Shown: in pieces, positions 1 through 8,073 of the stretch
Layout of the letters: each line of letters starts with the position of its first letter
Position numbering within the stretch: the stretch's first letter is position 1
DNA from: Streptomyces exfoliatus
GTDB taxonomy: Bacteria; Actinomycetota; Actinomycetes; Streptomycetales; Streptomycetaceae
DNA: 51,269 nt
Assembly (NCBI RefSeq): GCF_000725545.1
Contig: NZ_JNZP01000035.1
Span: 1 to 51,269, forward strand
Direction of reading: 5' to 3'
Made by a program: the position numbers and the translations under genes
Notes under the pieces: generated by a model
Database searches by the model: none
Seen by the model: only the letters and a program-made list of their open reading frames with translations
What the model was told of the DNA's origin: nothing

Positions 1-175
1 GCCGCACTCCCGCGGCCCGGCACTCCTTCAAGCTACGAGCGGCCCCACCGGCCGTGTTGACCTCCGGCGCCCAGGGGTTGGCACCACAGCGCACAACCGG
101 TCGGTGACGGAATCCGCGCGGGGTCACGGGCGCGAACGCGCGAGGACCAGGTGCGCGCGGTGCCGCCCGATCCGG

Positions 176-1417
176 TCACGCCAGGCGGCTCAGGGCCGCC
201 GACACCAGGGTCTGGACACCTGGCACGAGCACGGAGAGGTCGGGGGCGAACAGGGGGCTGTGGTTGCCCGGTACGTTGCCGAACTTCTCGGCCAGGTCCC
301 TGCCGGGGGCCGCCTCCCACACGTCGGCCGGAGTCGAGGTGACGTACCAGTAGTCGTACGGGACGCCGCCGGGCGCGAGGAGGGAGAAGTCCTCACTGCC
401 CATCGCCGGTCCGAAGTCGAACACCGTCTCGGCTCCGAAGAGTTCGCGGTGCACGGCCGCGATCTGTCCGTCGAGTACGGCGTCGTTGACGGTGTTCGGG
501 TAGCCGGGCCGTACCGTGACCTCGGGCGGCTCCGGGCAGCCGGCGGTCCGGCACTCGCCCACGACGATGCGGCGGACGGCGCCGAGGACCCGGTCGCGTA
601 CGTGCGCGTCCTGGGTGCGCAGGTTCAGGGAGAGCCGGGCGTCGGCGGGGATGATGTTGTGCTTCGTGCCGGCATGGAACCGCCCTACCGTCAGCACCAC
701 CGAGTGCGCCGCCGCGACCTCCCGTGACACCACCGTCTGGAGGCGAGTGACGATGTACGCGGCTGTCACGACCGGGTCGATCGTCGACTCGGGGCGTGAG
801 CCGTGTCCGCCCACGCCGTGCACGACGACGTCGATGTCGTCGGAGGCCGACATGGTCAGGCCCGGCGTGTGCGGGTGGAACCCGGCGAGACCGGGCGCCA
901 CGTGCTGTCCGAGCAGCACGTCGGGGCGGGGGAAACGGGTGTGCAGTCCACCGGCGACCATGGCGGCCGCGCCGCCGCCGGACTCCTCGGCGGGCTGCCC
1001 GATGACGACCAGCGTGCCGGACCAGGCGTCGCGGGCGGCGGCCAGTGCCTCGGCGGCGCCGGCGAGCCAGGTGACGTGGAGGTCGTGGCCGCAGGCGTGC
1101 ATGACTCCGTCGACGGTGGAGGCGTACTCCAGGCCGGTGGCTTCTTGGACCGGCAGCGCGTCCATGTCGCCCCGCAGCCAGACGACCGGGCCGTCGCCGT
1201 TGACGAGGACACCGACGACACCGGTGCCACCGACCCCTTCCGTCACGTCGTAGCCGGCCGCGCGCAGGCACGAGGCGAGCTTCGCCGCGGTGCGGTGCTC
1301 CTGGAAGGCGAGCTCGGGATGGCGGTGCAGGTCGCGGTAGAACTCCTCCAGTGCGGCGGGCTTCAGGACGGCGGTGATCCGCCGGGTGCGGTCGGCCACG
1401 GCGGTCGGCTCGTTCAT
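176..1417 (-). CDS. M20-family amidohydrolase (aminoacylase / hippurate hydrolase type)
   Basis: A 413-residue cytoplasmic metallo-amidohydrolase, expected to release an amino acid from an N-acyl amino acid or small peptide. Visible motifs are HRHPE (about residues 31-35), RGDMDALP (82-89), the metal-ligand signature ACGHD (108-112), PAEES (142-146) and a late GSEDFS motif, all in the order of the M20D subfamily. The frame stays open for another 154 codons upstream, but the ATG at 1417 overlaps the stop of the ABC ATPase gene as ATGA, so it is taken as the start. It is the last gene of the operon that begins with the binding lipoprotein at 6726. That placement suggests it cleaves what the transporter brings in. 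The substrate is not readable from sequence. Confidence 0.9.
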   Translation of the reverse strand: MNEPTAVADRTRRITAVLKPAALEEFYRDLHRHPELAFQEHRTAAKLASCLRAAGYDVTEGVGGTGVVGVLVNGDGPVVWLRGDMDALPVQEATGLEYASTVDGVMHACGHDLHVTWLAGAAEALAAARDAWSGTLVVIGQPAEESGGGAAAMVAGGLHTRFPRPDVLLGQHVAPGLAGFHPHTPGLTMSASDDIDVVVHGVGGHGSRPESTIDPVVTAAYIVTRLQTVVSREVAAAHSVVLTVGRFHAGTKHNIIPADARLSLNLRTQDAHVRDRVLGAVRRIVVGECRTAGCPEPPEVTVRPGYPNTVNDAVLDGQIAAVHRELFGAETVFDFGPAMGSEDFSLLAPGGVPYDYWYVTSTPADVWEAAPGRDLAEKFGNVPGNHSPLFAPDLSVLVPGVQTLVSAALSRLA

Positions 1418-2271
1418 GCTGCTGACTCCTTCATCCCGAGCGCCTTCTCGGGCGTCGTCTCGGGCGTCGTCTCGGGCGTCTTCCCGGGTGTCGGCTTCTG
1501 CTCGAACGCCGGCACGCTCGCCAGCAGACGGCGTGTGTAGGGGTGCCGCGGCGCGCGGTACACGTCCCGCACTGGTCCCTGCTCCACGATCTCCCCCTGA
1601 CACAGGACCGCGACCTCGTCGCTGACGTGGCGGACGACGGCCAGGTCGTGGGAGATGAAGACCATCGTCAGAGCCAGCGAACGCCGCAGCTCCTCCAGGA
1701 GGTTGAGCACCTCGGCCTGGACGGAGGCGTCGAGCGCCGAAGTGATCTCGTCGGCGATCACCACCTCGGGTTCCACGGCCAGGGCGCGGGCGACCGCGAT
1801 GCGCTGGCGCTGGCCGCCGGAGAACTCGTGCGGGTACCTGGCCGCGGCCGAGCCGTCCAGCGCGACGGTCTCCAGCCACCGCCCGACCGTCGCCGCGTGC
1901 TTCCGTGCGTCGGCCCGCACCGGGTCGACGGCCTCGGCGATGGCCTCGCCGACCGTCATGCGCGGGTTGAGCGAGGCGTACGGGTCCTGGGAGACGAGCT
2001 GGATCCGGCGGCGTACGGCGACGGGCTCTCTCCCCCGGAGACCCGTGAGGTCCTCTCCGCCGAGGGTGATGCGGCCGGTACGGACGGGGTGGATGCCCAC
2101 GATCGCCTTGGCGATCGTCGACTTGCCCGATCCGGACTCGCCGACCAGGCCGAGCGTCTGCCCGGCCCTGACCCCGGTGGACACGCCGTGCAGCACCGTC
2201 CTGGCGCGCCGGCCGTGCCCGAAGGCGACGGTCAGGTCCTCGACGGCCAGCTTGTAGGGGGGCGTGGTCAT
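1414..2271 (-). CDS. Oligopeptide/dipeptide ABC transporter ATPase (OppF/DppF type)
   Basis: A 285-residue ATP-binding subunit of a peptide-class importer. It has the Walker A GESGSGKST (about 44-52), the signature FSGGQRQR and the Walker B region VVIADEITSALD. The usual DEPT is DEIT here, which is tolerated in this family. The C-terminal zone carries the oligopeptide-ATPase extension (PYTRRLLASVP), then a short low-complexity tail rich in TPE repeats, which corresponds to direct repeats in the DNA at about 1450-1490. The gene overlaps the fused permease-ATPase upstream and the amidohydrolase downstream by four bases each, so the three are translationally coupled. Confidence 0.93.
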   Translation of the reverse strand: MTTPPYKLAVEDLTVAFGHGRRARTVLHGVSTGVRAGQTLGLVGESGSGKSTIAKAIVGIHPVRTGRITLGGEDLTGLRGREPVAVRRRIQLVSQDPYASLNPRMTVGEAIAEAVDPVRADARKHAATVGRWLETVALDGSAAARYPHEFSGGQRQRIAVARALAVEPEVVIADEITSALDASVQAEVLNLLEELRRSLALTMVFISHDLAVVRHVSDEVAVLCQGEIVEQGPVRDVYRAPRHPYTRRLLASVPAFEQKPTPGKTPETTPETTPEKALGMKESAA

Positions 2272-4163
2272 GCGGGCTGCACCTCCTGGCGTACGGCGTG
2301 GCAGGCGACGGAGTCGGCCATCGGCGGGCGTTCGGTCCCGCAGAGGCCGTCGAGCACCACCGGGCAGCGGTCGGCGAAGGCGCAGCCGGCCGGGCGGTCG
2401 GCGGGTGCCGGCGGGCGGCCCGGGATCGTCGCGAGCGGTGCGCGCTCCACGACGGCGTCCGTACCCGCGCCCGTGGCGGTGGCCGTGTCCGTACCCGTAT
2501 CCGTATCAGCGTCCTGAAGGCGTGGGCTCGCGGCCAGCAGGGCCTTGGTGTACGGATGCCTGGCGCGGCCCGCCCGCAGGTCGGCAGCGGACAGTTCCTC
2601 CACCACCCGGCCGGCGTACATCACCACGACCCGATGACAGACCGTGCCGATCACGCCGATGTCGTGGGAGATGAAGAGCATGCTCGTGCCACGGGTGCTG
2701 TTGATGTCCTTCAGGAGGTCGAGCACCTCGGCCTGGACGGTCACGTCGAGGGCGGTGGTCGGTTCGTCGGCGACGATCAGCCGTGGACCGGGCAGGATCG
2801 CGGCGGCGATCATCGCGCGCTGCCGCATGCCTCCGGACAGCTCGTGCGGGTACTGCTTCACGACCCTGGCCGGGTTCTCGATCCGCACCTGCTCCAGGGC
2901 CTCGACGGCACGCCCACGCGCTTCCCCTCCGCGCACTCCCTGGTGCACGCGGAGCGTCTCGGTCAGCTGACCGCCCACCTTCAGGGCCGGGTTGAAGGAG
3001 GCCGAGGGGTCCTGGAAGACGATGCCGATCTCGGTGGCCAGCCGCCGGGGGTCGATGGCGGAGCCGGTCAGGTCGAGGTCGTCCAGGGCCAGTTCCGCCG
3101 CGTGCGCGGACAGCCCCTCCGGCAGGAGCCGGGCCACGCTCATCGCCGTCAGCGACTTTCCGGAGCCGGACTCTCCCACGAGGCCCAGGATCTCGCCGGG
3201 CATGACGTGCAGGGAGACGTCGTCGACGAGCCGGGTGCCGTCCGGCAGGGCGACGACGAGGTTGTCCACCGTCACCAGGGCGTCCGCGGGCGCCCGGTGG
3301 GAGCGCGCGGAGACCTCGACGGCCGGACGACGCCTCGCCCTGGCCTTCGCACCGCCGGTACGAGGGTCGAGCGCCGTGGCGAGGCCGTCGCCGACGAAGC
3401 CCGCGAGGACGCCCGTGACGGTGATGGCGACCGCCGGGCCGATCGCCTCGGCGGGGTTGGTGTAGAGCGCCTCCAGGCCGGAGTTGAGCAGCGCCCCCCA
3501 GTCGTAGTCCGGCGACTGCACGCCGACGCCCAGGAACGACAGGCCGGACAGCGCGACGAGTACGTTCGCGAAGGCCACCGAGAGCAGCACGAGCAGCGGC
3601 CCGGAGATGTTGGGCAGCAGGTGGCGGGCGAGCAGACGGGAGGGCGGTACGCCCATCAGGCGGGCCTGGGTCACGAAGTCGCGCTGGGCGACCGAGGCCG
3701 CCATGTTGGCGGTGAGGCGCGCGAACGCGGGTGCGCCGCCCAGGCCGATCGCGAGGACCGAGGCGGTGGGGCCGGTCCCGAGGACCGTGGCGATCACCAG
3801 GGCCAGGATGAGCGCCGGGTAGGAGATCATCACGTCGATCAGCCGCAGGCCGAACTCACGTACGCGCCGGCCTGAGACCCAGACGACGGTGCCGAGCAGG
3901 CTGCCCGCGACGGCGGCGAGCGCGGTCGCGGCGAGCGTCATCTCCAGCGTGAGGCGGGTGGCGACCAGGGTCCTGGCCAGTACGTCGCGGCCGAGGGCGT
4001 CGGTGCCGAGCCAGTGTGCGCCGGACGGGTGCGCGCGGGCGGAGCCGCCGAGCGTGGTCGCCCGCTCCTCCCACAGGAAGGGGGCGACGATCCCGAGAAG
4101 GGCGATCAGGCCGAGGCCGGTGAGGGCCACGACGAGCGGGGCGTTCCACCGTACGCGTCGCAT
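2268..4163 (-). CDS. Fused ABC permease and ATPase (DppC-DppD type)
   Basis: A 631-residue fusion of two transporter subunits. Residues 1-265 are a DppC-like permease with an N-terminal membrane segment (about 9-30), the LGTDALGRD motif typical of this family (52-60), further membrane segments and an EAA-like loop (RLMGVPPSRLLARHLLPN, about 168-185). After a basic linker (about 270-290) comes an OppD-like ATPase with Walker A GESGSGKS (330-337), signature LSGGMRQR and Walker B LIVADEPTTALD. A threonine/aspartate-rich low-complexity stretch (DADTDTGTDT) precedes the cysteine-containing C-terminal tail. The ATG at 4163 overlaps the stop of the upstream permease by one base. Such fusions are known in actinobacterial peptide transporters. 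The partner ATPase is the next gene. Confidence 0.92.
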   Translation of the reverse strand: MRRVRWNAPLVVALTGLGLIALLGIVAPFLWEERATTLGGSARAHPSGAHWLGTDALGRDVLARTLVATRLTLEMTLAATALAAVAGSLLGTVVWVSGRRVREFGLRLIDVMISYPALILALVIATVLGTGPTASVLAIGLGGAPAFARLTANMAASVAQRDFVTQARLMGVPPSRLLARHLLPNISGPLLVLLSVAFANVLVALSGLSFLGVGVQSPDYDWGALLNSGLEALYTNPAEAIGPAVAITVTGVLAGFVGDGLATALDPRTGGAKARARRRPAVEVSARSHRAPADALVTVDNLVVALPDGTRLVDDVSLHVMPGEILGLVGESGSGKSLTAMSVARLLPEGLSAHAAELALDDLDLTGSAIDPRRLATEIGIVFQDPSASFNPALKVGGQLTETLRVHQGVRGGEARGRAVEALEQVRIENPARVVKQYPHELSGGMRQRAMIAAAILPGPRLIVADEPTTALDVTVQAEVLDLLKDINSTRGTSMLFISHDIGVIGTVCHRVVVMYAGRVVEELSAADLRAGRARHPYTKALLAASPRLQDADTDTGTDTATATGAGTDAVVERAPLATIPGRPPAPADRPAGCAFADRCPVVLDGLCGTERPPMADSVACHAVRQEVQPA

Positions 4164-5158
4164 CAGTGGCCTCCCTTTCCGGCGAGGGTGCGCGGGTCGA
4201 GCAGCGCGAGGACGACGTCGACGAGCAGGTTGAGCAGGGCGGCGAGCAGGCCGAGGACCAGGACACAGCCCTGGATCACGGTGTGGTCGCGGACGAGGAG
4301 CGCCTCGACGACGCGCTGGCCGATGCCCGGCCAGGCGAAGACGGCCTCGACGACGACCGTGCCGCCGAGCAGGCCCGCGAGGATCAGCCCGCCGAGGGTG
4401 AGCGTGGCGGTCAGCAGGTTGGGCAGGGCGTGACGGGCGTACAGACGCAGCGGTGGCAGGCGGCGGCCCCGCGCGGTGCGCATGTAGTCCTGGGCGAGGA
4501 CGTGGGCGGCCTCGCTGCGCACGATGCGGGCCATGACGCAGGTCCCGGGCAGGACGAGCGCGGCGATGGGGAGCACCATCGACGTCACCGTCTCGGCGCC
4601 CGCCGCCGGGAGCCAGCCCAGTCTGATCGCGAAGCCCAGGACGAGGAGCGTTCCGATGATGTACTCGGGTGTGGCGCCGACCAGGCCGGTGACGAAGGTG
4701 AACGCCCCGTCGGTGCGCCGGCTGCCGCGTGCGGCGACGGCGAGCCCGATCGGCACGGCGAGCAGCAGTACCGCCAGGACGGAGAGGAACGCGATCTCTG
4801 CGGTGAACGGCAGTCGGCTGCCGATGATCTCGGCGACCGGTTCCTTCGTCTGGAAGGAGGTGCCCAGGTCGCCGCGGAGCAGACCGCTCGCATACGTGCC
4901 GAACTGCGCCGACAGCGGTTGGTCGAGGCCCAGCTCGTGGCGGGCCCGCTCCACGTCGGCGGGTGTCGCGTCGGCGCCCGCGACCACCCGCGCCGGGTCG
5001 CCGGGGATGAGCTGCACCATCAGGAACGTGCCGACGACGAGCGTGATCGCGACGGCGGCGAGCCCGACGAGTCGCCGGAGGAGGAAGCCGCCCCAGGGGC
5101 CGAGCGCCGTCGTGCGCCCCGCCCCCGCGGCCGTCATTCCGGTCGGTGTCGTCGCCAT
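4163..5158 (-). CDS. Oligopeptide/dipeptide ABC transporter permease (DppB type)
   Basis: A 331-residue integral membrane subunit. It starts with a short hydrophilic, alanine-rich leader, then the family hallmark RLVGLAAVAITLVVGTFLM and LIPGDPAR (about 50-60). It ends with further membrane segments and the C-terminal DPRTLAG motif common to DppB proteins. The frame is open far upstream, but the ATG at 5158 overlaps the stop of the binding-protein gene as TGATG, which fixes the start. It pairs with the permease half of the next gene to form the channel of the importer. Confidence 0.92.
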   Translation of the reverse strand: MATTPTGMTAAGAGRTTALGPWGGFLLRRLVGLAAVAITLVVGTFLMVQLIPGDPARVVAGADATPADVERARHELGLDQPLSAQFGTYASGLLRGDLGTSFQTKEPVAEIIGSRLPFTAEIAFLSVLAVLLLAVPIGLAVAARGSRRTDGAFTFVTGLVGATPEYIIGTLLVLGFAIRLGWLPAAGAETVTSMVLPIAALVLPGTCVMARIVRSEAAHVLAQDYMRTARGRRLPPLRLYARHALPNLLTATLTLGGLILAGLLGGTVVVEAVFAWPGIGQRVVEALLVRDHTVIQGCVLVLGLLAALLNLLVDVVLALLDPRTLAGKGGH

Positions 5159-6726
5159 CAGCCGGTGACCCGGAGCGTGGAGGCGGTCAGGGATCCGGCC
5201 GGCATCGCGAAGGACACGCCCTTGCGGGCGACGTAGTGCACGTCGACCGTGGCGAGCGGGATCACGTCGTCGGCCTTGAGCAGGGCCTCCTGCGCTTTCT
5301 GCCAGGCGGCGCACTTGGCGTTCCGGTCGGTGGTGGAGGTGGCCTCGACGTAGTACCGCGCGAACGCGGTGTTCTTCACCGCGCCGTAGTTCTTGCCGCC
5401 GTCGGCCGGTTCGGGTCCCAGGAAGTAGGCGCCGCCGCGCGCGAGGAGTCCGCTGATCAGCGGGAAGACGGTGACGTCCCAGTCGCCCTGGTTGGCGGTG
5501 ACGTCGGTGGCCCAGGTGGCGTTGTCGGCGTTGGTGAGCTTCACCTCGGCGCCGGCGGTGCGCAGGGCCTCGGCGACGTAGGAGTTGCCGGCTCCGCCCG
5601 CGACCGCGTTGGACCCCTCCAGCTTGATCGACACTCCTGCGAGGGTCTTCTTCGCCGCGGCCGGGTCGGTCGCGGTCAGCAGGGAGGTGTCGGTGGAGAC
5701 GCAGGCGGACGTGTCGTCCACGTACGACGTCATGGGCCGGCCGGCGCCGCCGAAGACCTTGTTGAAGGCGGTGGCGCTGACCGCCTGCGCGACCGCGTGG
5801 CGGATCTTCGGGTCGGCGCCCGGGTGCCCGGGGCGCTGGTTGAAGACGATGTGGTTCCGGATGAACGGGGCCGATCTGATCACGTAACCGGCGTCGCCGG
5901 TGAACCGCGTGACGTCCGTGCCGGTGATCGGGGCCAGGTCGAGGGCGCCGGTCCGCAACTGGTTGGCGAGGGTCGACTCGTTCCTCGCGATCTGGATCCG
6001 CAGCGTGTCGGCCGGCTTCCCCGCGGGCAGCGAGGCGAAGCGCGGATACGCCTCGAAGCCCTTGCGCAGCCTCAGTACGTACGAGGCGCCGCGCCGCGCC
6101 GTCGCCATCTCGTACGGGCCGGAAGCCGCGCCCTTGACGGCGCCCTGGGCGAGCGCGGCGGTGCCCGCGGCGAGACCGGCCTTGCAGATGATCCCGGCGC
6201 CGGTGCCGGCGAGGCCGCTGAGGACCTCGCCCCACGGGGTGGCGGTGGTGATGGAGACGGTGCCGGCCGCGTCGTCACCCGTGATCGTCGTCTTCTCGCC
6301 GGCGTTCGCGGCGCCGAAGGTGAGCAGGGCTCCGGCCGAGGTCGCCCGGTAGCGCCGCAGGGAGGCGACGACCTGCGAGGCGGTAAGGGAGGAGCCGTCG
6401 GAGCAGGTCAGGCCCTTCTTCAGGGTGAGGGTCGTCTTCGTGGGCGTGGACGTCCAGTTCTCGGCCAGACCGGCGACGAACACGCCGCCGTCGTCCTGGC
6501 CGATCAACGGCTGGTACAGCAGCGACGTCATCACGTAGTCCGTGCTGCCCGCGCCCTTCGCCGGATCGAACGACGTGACGTCGGAGGTGACACCGATCCT
6601 GACGGTGCCCCCGCTCATGGCGCCGCTCGACGAAGGGCCTGCTGTGGGGCCGGTGGTGCAGGCGGAGGCCAGGAGGGACGTGGCGGCGACCGTGACGGCG
6701 CCGGAGAGAAATCGCGAACGGTGCAT
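5158..6726 (-). CDS. ABC transporter substrate-binding lipoprotein (SBP family 5)
   Basis: A 522-residue secreted lipoprotein that captures the ligand for the importer encoded downstream. The N-terminus has basic residues, a hydrophobic stretch and a lipobox LLASAC (cysteine near residue 22). The mature part begins GGTVRIGVTSDVTSFDPAKG, as in family 5 (DppA/OppA) proteins. The start at 6726 is chosen because the signal peptide begins there and GGAG lies upstream. It is the promoter-proximal gene of a five-gene operon (6726 to 176) and is divergent from the Lrp-type regulator at 6852. The coupled amidohydrolase suggests acyl-amino acids or peptides as ligand; this is inference. Confidence 0.9.
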   Translation of the reverse strand: MHRSRFLSGAVTVAATSLLASACTTGPTAGPSSSGAMSGGTVRIGVTSDVTSFDPAKGAGSTDYVMTSLLYQPLIGQDDGGVFVAGLAENWTSTPTKTTLTLKKGLTCSDGSSLTASQVVASLRRYRATSAGALLTFGAANAGEKTTITGDDAAGTVSITTATPWGEVLSGLAGTGAGIICKAGLAAGTAALAQGAVKGAASGPYEMATARRGASYVLRLRKGFEAYPRFASLPAGKPADTLRIQIARNESTLANQLRTGALDLAPITGTDVTRFTGDAGYVIRSAPFIRNHIVFNQRPGHPGADPKIRHAVAQAVSATAFNKVFGGAGRPMTSYVDDTSACVSTDTSLLTATDPAAAKKTLAGVSIKLEGSNAVAGGAGNSYVAEALRTAGAEVKLTNADNATWATDVTANQGDWDVTVFPLISGLLARGGAYFLGPEPADGGKNYGAVKNTAFARYYVEATSTTDRNAKCAAWQKAQEALLKADDVIPLATVDVHYVARKGVSFAMPAGSLTASTLRVTG

Positions 6727-6819
6727 GGAGGACTCCCCGGGACGGAGGACTGGGGGCGGGGGGCGGCGCTGCGGTGTGATGCGGCATACAGAACAGGCCA
6801 CTTCCGGCACCGGCCCGAA

Positions 6820-6836
6820 ATTGCAAGAATCCGCGG
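6820..6836. promoter_or_regulatory. Divergent control region with candidate Lrp-type site
   Basis: The 125 bases between the binding lipoprotein and the regulator contain ATTGCAAGAAT (6820-6830), a partial palindrome of the ATT...AAT kind, followed directly by CCGCGG. A related string GTGCAATCCGCGG occurs at 7977-7989 in front of the amidase. Assignment as a binding site of the neighbouring regulator is inference. Confidence 0.35.
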
Positions 6837-6851
6837 CTGGGAGGCACTCAC

Positions 6852-7916
6852 ATGCATGGATCCGCAGCATCTGTCGGCCCGGCCGCGGTCGACACCCCGT
6901 CCCGGGGAACACTCGATGAACTCGATCTCGCGCTCGTCAACGCCCTGCAGATGGCGCCGCGCGCCCCCTGGGCGCAGTTGGCGCGCCCGCTCGGCGTGGA
7001 CGCGGCGACGCTCTCGCGGCGCTGGGCCCGGCTGCGTGCCTCCGGCGAGGCGTGGATCACCTGCCACGCGGCTCCCTCCCAGGTCGCGCACGGAGCCCTC
7101 GCCCTGATCGAGGTGTCGTGCGTGCCCCAGGCCCGGGAGGCCCTCGCCGACCGGCTCGCGCGACACCCGCAGGCGATGAGCGTGGAACTGGTGGCGGGAT
7201 CGTGCGACCTGCTCCTGACGGTGGCCACGGCCACCAGGTCGTCGATGACCGCATACGTCCTCGCTCTCGGGCGCGACGCGGCGGTGACCGCCACCCGCAC
7301 CCACCTGGTGCAGCACCTGTACCAGGACGGAAGCGAGTGGCGCATGGACTCGCTCTCGCGCGATCAGCGGCGCGACCTGGCGGAGGCCGAGGACAGTGCC
7401 GCCCGCACCGCCGCAGCGGTCCTCGCGCCCGAGGACCGCGCCCTGATGTTCGCCCTCGCGCAGGACGGCCGCCGCTCCATCGCCTCGATCGCCGCCGAAC
7501 TGGACCGGCCCGAGTCGACGGTGCGGCGGCTGCTGCACTCCCTGCTGCACGGCGGCAGAGCGGTGCTGCGCGTCGACACCGCCCACGTGCACTCGGGCTG
7601 GCGCAGCTCGGCGACCGTCTGGATGTCCGTGGCGCCCGCCCAACTCGCTGCGGCGGGCGATGAGTTGAGTCGACTGAAAAGCACCCGTATGGCTGCGTCG
7701 GTGTCCTCCGAGGCCAACCTGCTGAGCGTCGTGTGGCTGCACGCCCTGGACGACCTCGCCCGCTACGAGGCCCAGGCCGCCACCAGGATCGCCTCCGTGC
7801 GCGTCCTCAACCGCGCCGTGAACCTGCGCTGGATCAAGCGCATGGGGCGCCTGCTCGCCGACGACGGCCGCAGCACGGGCTTCGTTCCCATCGACCTGTG
7901 GGCCCCGGTCGCCTGA
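6852..7916 (+). CDS. Double-module Lrp/AsnC-family transcriptional regulator
   Basis: A 354-residue regulator with two Lrp-like halves in one chain. The first winged helix begins near residue 18 (LDELDLALVNALQMAPRAPW) and is followed by an effector-type domain. The second helix-turn-helix begins near residue 195 (DRALMFALAQDGRRSIASIA) and has its own C-terminal domain. Ordinary Lrp proteins are about 150 residues, so this is roughly twice the usual length. GGAGG at 6839-6843 stands eight bases before the ATG. The gene is divergent from the peptide-type importer operon and lies upstream of an amidase and an acyl-CoA synthetase on its own strand. It probably controls one or both units, with an amino-acid-like effector; this is inferred from position and family. 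Confidence 0.88.
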   Translation: MHGSAASVGPAAVDTPSRGTLDELDLALVNALQMAPRAPWAQLARPLGVDAATLSRRWARLRASGEAWITCHAAPSQVAHGALALIEVSCVPQAREALADRLARHPQAMSVELVAGSCDLLLTVATATRSSMTAYVLALGRDAAVTATRTHLVQHLYQDGSEWRMDSLSRDQRRDLAEAEDSAARTAAAVLAPEDRALMFALAQDGRRSIASIAAELDRPESTVRRLLHSLLHGGRAVLRVDTAHVHSGWRSSATVWMSVAPAQLAAAGDELSRLKSTRMAASVSSEANLLSVVWLHALDDLARYEAQAATRIASVRVLNRAVNLRWIKRMGRLLADDGRSTGFVPIDLWAPVA

Positions 7917-7968
7917 ATCACGCCCGCCCGAGCGTGCTGCGGTTTCCCGCACGGCGCCCCCGGCCATG

Positions 7969-7987
7969 GCGGATCCGTGCAATCCGC
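7969..7987. promoter_or_regulatory. Inverted repeat upstream of amidase gene
   Basis: GCGGAT (7969-7974) and ATCCGC (7982-7987) form a perfect 6-bp inverted repeat with a 7-base spacer in the 157-base gap between the regulator and the amidase. The size and place fit an operator. No strong promoter boxes were recognised. Confidence 0.35.
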
Positions 7988-8073
7988 GGGGCGGGCGGGA
8001 CCGGTCCATGAGGCTGACACCACCGGCAGACGGCCCACCGGCCGGCCTCAGCCCACGACCGAGAGGGACGCCC

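Noticed and set aside
1..175. Search for a gene or RNA at the left edge
   Set aside because: No start with a ribosome-binding site, no hairpin and no coherent frame were found in this short stretch.
1418..1879. Upstream extension of the M20 amidohydrolase frame
   Set aside because: It lies in the ABC ATPase gene and is Arg/Gly-rich without family similarity; the ATGA overlap fixes the start at 1417.
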